Source: Bacteroides mediterraneensis
GTDB taxonomy: Bacteria; Bacteroidota; Bacteroidia; Bacteroidales; Bacteroidaceae
Assembly (NCBI RefSeq): GCF_900128455.1
Contig: NZ_LT635783.1
Location: forward strand, 100,794-164,793
Direction: 5' to 3'
DNA length: 64,000 nucleotides
The notes beneath the pieces are model-generated. The model ran no database searches. It had not been told where the DNA came from and worked only from the letters and a program-made list of their open reading frames with translations. The position numbers and the translations under genes are program-made. Positions 44,786 to 52,866 of the stretch are shown here, piece after piece. Within the stretch, counting starts at the first letter, position 1, and the number at the start of each line of letters is the position of its first letter.

Positions 44786-44930
44786 TTTTTCCTTTTTTAC
44801 GGGAAAAATGAGGCTTAAAGCCCTGGAAAAGGAGAAAAGAGGACTTTGCAGGCTTTAAGGAACACAGGTGTGTGATGGGGTCAGAATTCTGGAAAACCTA
44901 AGGGTATGGATGGAGAAATGCAGTGGTTTA

Positions 44931-45023
44931 TTTTACGTTTCCCTTACGGAAAACATACGTTTCTCGGTGCGGAAACGTACGTTTCGCGGTAGGAAAACGT
45001 AGGTTTCTATATAGGGAAACATA
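44931..45023. repeat. Tandem palindrome array B
   Basis: Half-site TTTTACGTTTCCC, then three palindromic units GGAAAACATACGTTTC (44948), GGAAACGTACGTTTC (44971) and GGAAAACGTAGGTTTC (44992), then half-site GGGAAACATA (45014). Unit starts are 21-23 bp apart. Same unit as array A (17875-17964). It lies between the divergent DUF3836 and GH30 genes; the rest of this gap shows nothing else of note. Confidence 0.85.
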
Positions 45024-45117
45024 AAAAATACTGATAAATTCTCCTTTTAATGCCGTGTTCGCTTTAAAATTAATACTTTTACGTTGTCTTTAGGTTCAAC
45101 AAAAATCTGTACTTACC

Positions 45118-46629
45118 ATGAAAACTCGATTAAGAATGTATTGTATAAGCTGTCTGTTTACCTTAGGGGCCGTACAGCTTTCCGCTCAAACTTATAACTG
45201 GATACATAGCAGTGAGAATGCAACTTGGCAACAATCCACTGTCCGCTTGAAAAGCGAAGTAAATGTCCTTCCGGATGTGTCTGTGGACGAAAAGGCTAAA
45301 ATAACCACGTTTAAGACCTGGGGGGTTACTTTCAATGAGCTTTGTTGGGATGCGCTGGGCGCGCTGACCCGTGAAGAGCAGGATGAAATCTTGAAAAAGG
45401 TATTTGCCCCGGATGGTGATTTGCGTATCGGGCGGGGACGGATTTCATTGGGTGCCAACGACTATGCTCGTTCCTGGTACAGTTGCGATGAGGTGGAAGG
45501 TGATTTTGAATTACGCTACTTCAACATCGACCGGGATAAACAGGCGATTATTCCTTTTATCCGGGCAGCACAGAAATATAATCCGGCACTTACCTTTTGG
45601 GTTTCTCCCTGGTCTCCCCCCAGCTGGCTGAAAATAAATGGAGATTACCCGGTGTTGAGCAGTCCGTCCAATCATCTGTCGCCGAAATTGGACTATCTGC
45701 TTTATGGAAATGTAGGCGGAACGACCGATCCGGACGAGATGAAACTGGTAGGAGAACGTAAAGGGAAATTCCCCCGTCAGCTGGCTACTACCGACTATAT
45801 GATACAAGACCCCCGTTATTTGCAGACTTATGCCAATTACTTCTGTAAGTTCATTGATGCCTACAAGGCAGAAGGCATCCCTATTGATATGGTGATGTAT
45901 CAGAATGAGGCTTACAGCTATACCCCCTATCCCGGATGTGCATGGACGGCAGAAGGAACTATCCTCTTTAATCGGGATTACCTGGCTCCGGCACTGAAAA
46001 AGGCGCATCCGGAGGTGAAGTTGTATTTAGGCACGCTGAACACGAACCGGCAGGATCATGTGGAGAAGATTCTTTCGGATAAGCAATTGCAAGATTGTAT
46101 TTCCGGAATGGGCTTCCAATGGGAAGGACGAGAAATCTTGGCAGCCATCCGGCAACAGCATCCCGACTGGAGTTACATTTGTTCCGAGAGTGAATGTGGC
46201 TGGGGAAGCTTTGACTGGAAGTCGGGCGAGCATACTTTTGAACTAATCAATCATTATTTGGGGAACGGATGCAACGAGTATAACCTTTGGAATTTTATCC
46301 TTTCGGATAATGGAGAAAGCACCTGGGGGTGGAAACAGAACGCCTTGATTCGGGTCGATTCAAAGACACGTACGTTTACGTATACGCCTGAATATTTTGC
46401 GGTGAAGCATTATGCCCATTATATTGCTTCGGGTTCGGAAGTACTGGCCTATAAGCCGGAGGGAGACGACAAGAAACCGGTGCTAGTGGTAAGGACTCCG
46501 GCGAAGAAGTATGTGGTGATAGCCGGAAACTTCAAGGAAGAGTCACAAAAGCTGACCGTAAAGTTGGGCAAGCGGTATTTGGAAGTGGTGTTGACTCCTC
46601 ATTCCATGAATACATTTGAAATGAAATAA
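45118..46629 (+). CDS. Glycoside hydrolase family 30
   Basis: 503 residues with a signal peptide (cut near ...QLSAQTY). TIM-barrel glycosidase plus a beta-sandwich end domain. The acid/base Glu is in MVMYQNEAYSY and the nucleophile Glu in ICSESECGWGS. FWVSPWSPPSWLK is the family's barrel signature. GH30 members include glucosylceramidase, beta-1,6-glucanase and xylanase; the exact substrate cannot be told. The GH78 gene follows 47 bases later, so both likely act on one rhamnose-containing glycan. Confidence 0.9.
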   Translation: MKTRLRMYCISCLFTLGAVQLSAQTYNWIHSSENATWQQSTVRLKSEVNVLPDVSVDEKAKITTFKTWGVTFNELCWDALGALTREEQDEILKKVFAPDGDLRIGRGRISLGANDYARSWYSCDEVEGDFELRYFNIDRDKQAIIPFIRAAQKYNPALTFWVSPWSPPSWLKINGDYPVLSSPSNHLSPKLDYLLYGNVGGTTDPDEMKLVGERKGKFPRQLATTDYMIQDPRYLQTYANYFCKFIDAYKAEGIPIDMVMYQNEAYSYTPYPGCAWTAEGTILFNRDYLAPALKKAHPEVKLYLGTLNTNRQDHVEKILSDKQLQDCISGMGFQWEGREILAAIRQQHPDWSYICSESECGWGSFDWKSGEHTFELINHYLGNGCNEYNLWNFILSDNGESTWGWKQNALIRVDSKTRTFTYTPEYFAVKHYAHYIASGSEVLAYKPEGDDKKPVLVVRTPAKKYVVIAGNFKEESQKLTVKLGKRYLEVVLTPHSMNTFEMK

Positions 46630-46676
46630 TACAGAAAGGCATTGAAAATCTGGGATATAAGATAATAAAACAGGCT

Positions 46677-49600
46677 ATGGTGGGGAAGCATTTATTTATC
46701 GCAATTTTGTTGGGAATCATATTGTCGAGCAATACCTATAAGAAAGAATCGCCCTCCTTGGCGGGGATGACCGTAGAATTAGCCGAGACTCCTCTTGGTG
46801 TAGACACTTCTACTCCAAGGTTTGGCTGGCAGCTGACGGCTGCTCCGCAGGAAAGAGGAATCTATCAGACGGCTTATCAGCTGATTGTGCAGGATGAGGC
46901 TGGAAAGAGGGTATGGGATTCCGGGAAGGTGGCGGGAGACGCCTCCCAGCATCTGGTGTACCAGGGGGAAGCCTTACAGCCGACGACCCGTTATACGTGG
47001 AAGGTAAAGGTATGGAACAATCAGGGAAAGGTGCAGGAAGGAATGTCCTGGTTTGAAACCAGTCTGCTGACAGACCATGAGGCGGATGGCTGGCACGGAG
47101 CCCGCTGGATTGGGGGTGGCGACGAGGATATGGTACTTTATTCACCCTATCTGCCTGTGTTCCGCTTGGATTTTTCTTTCCAGATGAAGGAGCAGGCCGT
47201 ATCCCGTAAGATAGCCTTTGTGTATGGAGCGAATGACGAGCGGTTGATGGATGCGAACAAGAACCTGTATCATCTTTCCAATGGAAAGGATGCTTCTTAC
47301 ATCAAGGTGGAGTTCGATTTGACACCGCTGAAAGGTGGCGGAAATGCATGGATACATCTTTATCGTGTGGGTTATCAGCCCGATGACAAGCCTTCCGTAC
47401 CGTTGAAATCTTTTTTGATACCGAATGACGTGTTGAATGCCGGGAACCAGTATCAGGCGCATACTTTTTCTCTGTATTCCAACTTGGGCTTTACGGTTTT
47501 GAAAAAAGGAGAAACTCAGCTGGGGGAAGTGAATGTGAATCCCTTGGGGCAGGGAGGCGATTTCATTGCCTTTCCCGTAGTGGGTGAGGTGGGCTTTGCC
47601 TTGGAGGATGTAAAGGCCTTCTCGGGTGTGAAGACGGATATCCGTAATTTCCGGAGTCCGGAAAACCGACTGACTTCCGTGACACTGGATGCGTCCCGAT
47701 TGAAAGGGGGGAGAAAATGGTATGTGCAAGACCCGAGCCGCAATTCCATGCCGATGTTGCGTACGGAATTTGCGACCGTTGCGAATAAAATCAGGAAAGC
47801 ACGGCTGTATGTCACCTCCCGCGGTATTTATGAGATGTATCTCAACGGGCAGCGGGTAGGAAAGGATTATTTCAATCCGGGCGTGACACAGTATAATAAA
47901 ACACACCTGTATCAGGTGTACGACGTGACGCAGCTGGTACAATCCGGGAAGAATGCATTGGGTGCGGTGCTGGCCGAAGGCTGGTGGAGCGGAGGTGCCA
48001 CTTATGCCGGAGAGAACTGGAACTTCTTCGGCGACCGTCAGTCGTTGCTGGCCCAGCTGGTAGTGACGTACGAGGATGGACAGCAGCAGACGGTGGTCAC
48101 TTCGCCGGACACATGGAAGTATTTCAACCAGGGACCGGTGGTGTATGGCAGTTTCTTTCAGGGAGAAGTCTATGATGCCCGGAAGGAACAGGCAATCGCC
48201 GGATGGTCTTGCCCGGGTTACGAGGATGCGGCGTGGAAGCCGGCAGTGGAAGTGACGCTGGAAAATCATGTCAGTCAGGTGGGAGGAGGAAACGTGCCGA
48301 AAGTGAACGATTATTCAGCTTTTCACCTGAAGGCCCAGTATGGCCAGACGGTACGGGCCATTCAGCAACTGAAGGCGCGGTCGGTGGAAGAAGTACGGCC
48401 GGGTATCTTCGTGTACGACATGGGACAAAACATGGTGGGAGTGCCTGAAATCACGCTCCACGGAATGGAAGCGGGCCGGGAAATCAACCTGCGTTATGCC
48501 GAAGTGAAATATCCGGACTTGCCGCGTTATGCCGGTAACGAGGGAATGATTATGCTCGAGAATATCCGTGCGGCAATGACACAGGACAAATATATCACCA
48601 AGGGAGGGGAGGAAACGATTGCGCCGCGGTTCACTTATCATGGCTATCGGTATGTCGAGATTACGGGCATTGACAAGGCCTTGCCTTTGGAAAGTGTGAA
48701 GGGTACGGTGCTGAGCTCGATTGACGGGCTTACTTCTCAGTATGAAACCTCGAACGAGAAAGTGAATCAGCTGTGGCACAACATCGTGTGGTCTACCTAT
48801 GCCAATTTCTTCTCCATCCCGACCGACTGTCCGCAGCGGAACGAACGCCTGGGTTGGGCGGGAGATATCTCGGTCTTCTCCCGGACGGCGACTTATCTGG
48901 CCGATGTGCCGCAATTCCTTCGCCGTTATTTGCAGGCCATGCGCGATGTACAGCGGGAAGACGGACGTTTCCCTGACGTGGCTCCGCTGGGGGTAGGCTT
49001 TGGGGGCCTGTTGTGGGGTAGCGCGGGTATCACGGTGCCTTGGGAAGTGTACCAGCAGTACGGCGACAAGAGCTTGCTGGCGGAACATTATGCGGCGATG
49101 GGCCGTTACATTGATTATATACTGGCAAAGACCATCAACCCGGAAACGGGTATCTTGGAGCAGGAGAAGGTGTGGGGAAATCTGGGCGACTGGCTGGGGC
49201 CGGAGGACAACAAGAACGACAAGACACTGATGTGGGAGGCTTATTTCTTGTACGACTTGGACATCATGGTGAAAGTGTCCAAGCTATTGGGCAAGGAAAG
49301 TGAGGCACGGAGATATGCGGATTTGTATCGGAAGCGGAAGGATTTCTTCCTGCGTACGTATGTGGATAAAGCGACGGCCCGGACGATTTCTTCCGGGGCC
49401 GACGGGCCTGAAAAAGGGAAACCGATAGACATACAGATTTCGTACGTGCTTCCGCTGGCGTTCGGTCTTGTTCCGCCGGAGCTTCGGGAAGAGTTTGCAG
49501 CTCGTCTTTCCCAAACGGTTCAGCGGGAAAATGTGGGTGACGACGGAAAGACTTATCCGGCTTATTCTCTGATGACGGGATTCATCGGGACGGCCTGGAT

Positions 49601-50177
49601 TAGCAAGGCACTTTCGGACAATGGCCACGACGACGTGGCCTACAAGTTGTTGCAGCAGACCACCTATCCTTCGTGGCTGTATTCCGTGGAACAGGGAGCT
49701 ACGACCATCTGGGAGCGGCTGAATTCTTATACTCATGTGGATGGGTTTGGGGAAAACAACCGGATGAACTCGTTCAATCATTATTCATTCGGGTCCGTAG
49801 GGGCTTGGATGTATGCCTATTCACTGGGGATTATGCGGGATGAGAATCATCCAGGGTTCAAGCATTTTGTGTTGTCACCGCGGGTGGACCCGACCGGACA
49901 GATGACGTTTGCCCGTGGGTATTATGACTCCTTGTACGGTCGGATAGAAAGTGCATGGGAAGTGAAAGACGGGGAAGTGAGGTATTCATTCACTGTGCCG
50001 GCCAATACGAGTGCCACACTTTATTTGCCGGTTGCTTCGACAGACAAGGTGACTGAAAACGGTCGTGTCTTGCAGGCAGGAAAAAAGGGTGTAAAAGAAG
50101 TGGTGTGGCAGGAGGGCATGCTCCGGGTGGAAGTGTTGTCGGGTACTTATCATTGGGTGGTTCAGGTTATGCCATGA
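46677..50177 (+). CDS. Alpha-L-rhamnosidase (GH78)
   Basis: 1166 residues with an N-terminal signal-like segment. Beta-sandwich N-terminal domains (TRYTWKVKVWNNQGKVQEG; RLYVTSRGIYEMYLNGQRVG split around 365) precede the (alpha/alpha)6 catalytic barrel with DCPQRNERLGWAGD (general acid region) and GDWLGPED, and a C-terminal sandwich domain. It removes terminal L-rhamnose. The lactaldehyde reductase gene downstream fits rhamnose breakdown. No frame damage is seen. Confidence 0.93.
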   Translation: MVGKHLFIAILLGIILSSNTYKKESPSLAGMTVELAETPLGVDTSTPRFGWQLTAAPQERGIYQTAYQLIVQDEAGKRVWDSGKVAGDASQHLVYQGEALQPTTRYTWKVKVWNNQGKVQEGMSWFETSLLTDHEADGWHGARWIGGGDEDMVLYSPYLPVFRLDFSFQMKEQAVSRKIAFVYGANDERLMDANKNLYHLSNGKDASYIKVEFDLTPLKGGGNAWIHLYRVGYQPDDKPSVPLKSFLIPNDVLNAGNQYQAHTFSLYSNLGFTVLKKGETQLGEVNVNPLGQGGDFIAFPVVGEVGFALEDVKAFSGVKTDIRNFRSPENRLTSVTLDASRLKGGRKWYVQDPSRNSMPMLRTEFATVANKIRKARLYVTSRGIYEMYLNGQRVGKDYFNPGVTQYNKTHLYQVYDVTQLVQSGKNALGAVLAEGWWSGGATYAGENWNFFGDRQSLLAQLVVTYEDGQQQTVVTSPDTWKYFNQGPVVYGSFFQGEVYDARKEQAIAGWSCPGYEDAAWKPAVEVTLENHVSQVGGGNVPKVNDYSAFHLKAQYGQTVRAIQQLKARSVEEVRPGIFVYDMGQNMVGVPEITLHGMEAGREINLRYAEVKYPDLPRYAGNEGMIMLENIRAAMTQDKYITKGGEETIAPRFTYHGYRYVEITGIDKALPLESVKGTVLSSIDGLTSQYETSNEKVNQLWHNIVWSTYANFFSIPTDCPQRNERLGWAGDISVFSRTATYLADVPQFLRRYLQAMRDVQREDGRFPDVAPLGVGFGGLLWGSAGITVPWEVYQQYGDKSLLAEHYAAMGRYIDYILAKTINPETGILEQEKVWGNLGDWLGPEDNKNDKTLMWEAYFLYDLDIMVKVSKLLGKESEARRYADLYRKRKDFFLRTYVDKATARTISSGADGPEKGKPIDIQISYVLPLAFGLVPPELREEFAARLSQTVQRENVGDDGKTYPAYSLMTGFIGTAWISKALSDNGHDDVAYKLLQQTTYPSWLYSVEQGATTIWERLNSYTHVDGFGENNRMNSFNHYSFGSVGAWMYAYSLGIMRDENHPGFKHFVLSPRVDPTGQMTFARGYYDSLYGRIESAWEVKDGEVRYSFTVPANTSATLYLPVASTDKVTENGRVLQAGKKGVKEVVWQEGMLRVEVLSGTYHWVVQVMP

Positions 50178-50305
50178 ATTTTATCAAGAAGATGGGTATT
50201 GGGCGTATCAGATGAAAAAGAAAAGAAAAAACTGTGAAAGCCTTTGCCTTTACCAAGGGAATTTTTGTAGCTTTATGGCCGATTTAAACATTTGTATTTC
50301 TGGTA

Positions 50306-50313
50306 TAAGTTTG
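50306..50313 (+). promoter_or_regulatory. -7 element of the fucO promoter
   Basis: TAAGTTTG, 63 bases upstream of the chosen start codon. No TTG with standard spacing, so only the -7 half is supported. Confidence 0.5.
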
Positions 50314-50376
50314 GAATTTAATTGAGGTTCCATGCTTCCGGATAAATTTCAGTCTAACCCTTTAAACCGTAAATCT

Positions 50377-51531
50377 ATGTACAGAATGATTTTGAACGAA
50401 ACCTCTTATTTTGGAGCAGGATGTCGTGAAGCAATTGCCACGGAGGCTGCTCGCAGAGGTTTTAAGAAAGCTTTTTTTGTGACAGACAAAGACCTGATTC
50501 GTTTTCATGTAGCCGATAAGGTGATTGAAGTGTTCGAAAAGGCAGGTATTCCTTACGAAATATACAGTGATGTGAAGGCCAATCCGACCATTGCCAATGT
50601 GCAGCATGGGGTGACTGCCTTTAAGGCTTCCGGAGCTGATTTTATCGTGGCACTGGGTGGAGGCTCTTCCATTGATACTGCCAAAGGTATTGGTATCGTA
50701 GTAAACAATCCGGAATTTGCTGATGTACGTTCATTGGAAGGGGTAGCCGATACACGTCATAAGGCAGTCCCGACTTTCGCTCTTCCTACTACAGCCGGAA
50801 CGGCTGCCGAGGTAACGATTAACTACGTGATTATCGATGAGGCGGCTACCAAGAAAATGGTGTGTGTAGATCCGAACGATATTCCGTCGGTAGCTATCGT
50901 TGACCCTGAGCTGATGTATTCCATGCCAAAGGGACTGACCGCTGCAACGGGGATGGATGCCTTGACCCATGCCATTGAAAGTTATATCACTCCGGGAGCT
51001 TGGGTGATGTCGGACATGTTCGAACTGAAGGCCATTGAGATGATTGCGAAGCATTTGAAGGCTGCAGTGGATAACGGTAATGATTCGGTGGCCCGTGAGG
51101 CCATGTCGCAGGCACAGTACATTGCCGGAATGGGATTCAGCAACGTGGGGCTGGGAATCGTTCATTCTATGGCTCATCCGTTGGGTGCACACTATGATAC
51201 TCCGCATGGAGTAGCCAATGCGTTATTGTTGCCTTATGTCATGGAATACAACGCGGAATCTCCGGCTGCACCTAAGTACTTGGACATTGCCAAAGCCATG
51301 GGAGTGGATACCACTGGCATGAGTGAGGCGGAAGGGGTAAAGGCAGCGGTAGAAGCTGTCCGCCGGCTTTCTTTGAGCATCGGCATTCCACAGAAATTGC
51401 ATGAGATTGGAGTGAAAGAGGGTGATTTGCACCAGCTGGCCATCGATGCGTTCAATGATGTCTGCACGGGAGGTAATCCGCGTCCGACTTCAGTAGAAGA
51501 AATTGAAGCACTTTACCATAAGGCTTTCTAG
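50377..51531 (+). CDS. fucO: Lactaldehyde reductase (L-1,2-propanediol oxidoreductase)
   Basis: 384 residues, an iron-dependent group III alcohol dehydrogenase. It reduces L-lactaldehyde from fucose or rhamnose breakdown to 1,2-propanediol with NADH. NAD motif ALGGGSSIDTAKG; iron-binding motif ATGMDALTHAIESY; second iron-binding stretch GIVHSMAHPLGAHYDTPHG. Start at MYRMILNETSYFG (50377); in-frame Met codons at 50332 and 50386 are alternatives. It has its own -7 element and terminator, so it is a separate unit after the GH78 gene. Confidence 0.92.
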   Translation: MYRMILNETSYFGAGCREAIATEAARRGFKKAFFVTDKDLIRFHVADKVIEVFEKAGIPYEIYSDVKANPTIANVQHGVTAFKASGADFIVALGGGSSIDTAKGIGIVVNNPEFADVRSLEGVADTRHKAVPTFALPTTAGTAAEVTINYVIIDEAATKKMVCVDPNDIPSVAIVDPELMYSMPKGLTAATGMDALTHAIESYITPGAWVMSDMFELKAIEMIAKHLKAAVDNGNDSVAREAMSQAQYIAGMGFSNVGLGIVHSMAHPLGAHYDTPHGVANALLLPYVMEYNAESPAAPKYLDIAKAMGVDTTGMSEAEGVKAAVEAVRRLSLSIGIPQKLHEIGVKEGDLHQLAIDAFNDVCTGGNPRPTSVEEIEALYHKAF

Positions 51532-51556
51532 TATATTTCACAGTCTTGCTAAATTA

Positions 51557-51605
51557 AACGTCCGCAGTTTCCGGAGATTTTTTCCTGAAGCTGCGGACGT
51601 TATTC
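51557..51605. terminator. Bidirectional terminator between fucO and the serine acetyltransferase gene
   Basis: AACGTCCGCAG (51557-51567) pairs with CTGCGGACGTT (51591-51601), with T-rich flanks on both sides. Confidence 0.88.
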
Positions 51606-51649
51606 TTGTGGATTTCTCAAGTGGGAAAAACGGTTCTTGGACGAGGACT

Positions 51650-52567
51650 TTATCCTTTGTTTTCCTTGCTCTTCCGCTGTACGATGCGGGCACCGGCAGG
51701 TACGCTTTCCGTCACCCAGATGTTACCGCCGATAGTAGCACCTTCACCGATGGTGATGCGTCCCAGGATGGTGGCGTTGGAATAGACTATCACATTGTCC
51801 TCCAGTATCGGGTGGCGGGGAATGCCTTTGATAGGATTCCCTTGCTCGTCGCAGGGGAAGCTCTTGGCCCCCAGGGTGACTCCCTGATACAGTTTCACGT
51901 GGTTACCGATGATGCAGGTAGCTCCGATGACCACACCTGTGCCGTGGTCAATGGTGAAGTGGTGTCCGATTTGGGCACCCGGATGGATGTCGATGCCGGT
52001 TTCGGAATGGGCCATTTCGGTGATGATACGCGGGATGAGCGGTACGTTAAGCCGGTAAAGTTCGTGGGCAATCCGGTAGTTGGTCACGGCCCGGATGACC
52101 GGATAGCAACAGATGATTTCCCCGAAGCACGTGGCGGCAGGGTCACCGTAGTAGGCAGCCTCTACGTCCGTGGCCAGAATGCGTCGGATTTCCGGCAGAC
52201 GGCTGATGAACTCCGCCGCCAGTTGGGTTGCTGTGGCCCGGCAGGGAGACTGACAGTCACATTGTCCTTCGTTTTCCACGCCGAAGCACAATCCGGCCTG
52301 TATTTGTTCAATCAGTAAGGAAAACAGCTCTTCGATGTTGACTCCGATGTGGTAGTTGATGGTCTGGCTGTTGATGGTTGAGTTTCCGAAATAGCCGGGA
52401 AACAGGATGGCGCGTGCCAGTTCCACAATCCGCTCCAGCGATTTTCCCGAAGGGAGCGGTTCTCCTTCCCGATGCTGATGGAACAGCCCTCGGTAGGATT
52501 GGTTATCGGAAAGTTCGTCAACGGCCTTAGTCAGTATATGCGTGTAATCAGTTGGACTCATGGACAT
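51650..52567 (-). CDS. cysE: Serine O-acetyltransferase
   Basis: 305 residues. It acetylates L-serine for cysteine synthesis. An N-terminal helical domain (about 10-190) carries a Cys-rich insertion CDCQSPCR, followed by the left-handed beta-helix of hexapeptide repeats: DIHPGAQIGHHFTIDHGTG, VVIGATCIIGNHVKLYQG, GATIGGNIWV. His residues in the DIHPG and DHGTG motifs are catalytic. It is longer at the N-terminus than E. coli CysE, as in EpsC/SatA-like forms. Start at 52567 or 52561. Promoter at 52585-52615. Confidence 0.9.
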   Translation of the reverse strand: MSMSPTDYTHILTKAVDELSDNQSYRGLFHQHREGEPLPSGKSLERIVELARAILFPGYFGNSTINSQTINYHIGVNIEELFSLLIEQIQAGLCFGVENEGQCDCQSPCRATATQLAAEFISRLPEIRRILATDVEAAYYGDPAATCFGEIICCYPVIRAVTNYRIAHELYRLNVPLIPRIITEMAHSETGIDIHPGAQIGHHFTIDHGTGVVIGATCIIGNHVKLYQGVTLGAKSFPCDEQGNPIKGIPRHPILEDNVIVYSNATILGRITIGEGATIGGNIWVTESVPAGARIVQRKSKENKG

Positions 52568-52584
52568 TTCATTTTGATAATGGG

Positions 52585-52615
52585 CAAAAGTAGCGATATT
52601 TTGTGATGAATCCAA
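52585..52615 (-). promoter_or_regulatory. Promoter of the serine acetyltransferase gene
   Basis: On the minus strand TTG (52615-52613), a 20-base spacer and TACTTTTG (52592-52585). It overlaps the divergent promoter at 52600-52631. Confidence 0.82.
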
Positions 52616-52631
52616 TAAAATCCTATTTTTG
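52600..52631 (+). promoter_or_regulatory. Promoter of the small basic protein gene
   Basis: TTTG (52600-52603), a 20-base spacer and TATTTTTG (52624-52631), 19 bases before the start codon. It shares bases with the divergent promoter, so the two may compete. Confidence 0.82.
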
Positions 52632-52649
52632 TGGAAAAATCAGTGCAGT

Positions 52650-52781
52650 ATGGTAGTGAACAAGAAAAATCCTTTTGCTTTCAAGGCGAAGCAGAGCAAC
52701 AAGAAAAAGGCGAGTGGGAAACGGGTGGGGAAATCCCGTCCGGAAAAAGCGAATAACCAGTTGAACCGCAGAGTGAAATAA
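52650..52781 (+). CDS. Small basic protein, 43 residues, unknown function
   Basis: Starts MVVNKKNPFAFKAKQSNKKK and ends PEKANNQLNRRVK, with about one third Lys and Arg and no acidic patch beyond one Glu. A consensus promoter lies 19 bases upstream and a strong terminator 4 bases downstream, so this is a compact stand-alone transcription unit. Composition suggests nucleic acid or ribosome binding. Many Bacteroidetes encode similar short basic proteins as far as I recall, but I know no function. Confidence 0.75.
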   Translation: MVVNKKNPFAFKAKQSNKKKASGKRVGKSRPEKANNQLNRRVK

Positions 52782-52784
52782 TAA

Positions 52785-52840
52785 GAATCCCCGTTCTTCT
52801 CAGACATGACTGAGATCTTTAAGAAGAACGGGGAGTTTTT
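52785..52840 (+). terminator. Terminator of the small basic protein gene
   Basis: CCCCGTTCTTCT (52789-52800) pairs with AGAAGAACGGGG (52822-52833), followed by AGTTTTT. It may also act on rnr from the other side. Confidence 0.9.
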
Positions 52841-52866
52841 ATGGGATAGAACGGATGTGGTGTCCG

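Noticed and set aside
47142..48269. 375-codon ORF on the minus strand
   Set aside because: Shadow of the GH78 gene.
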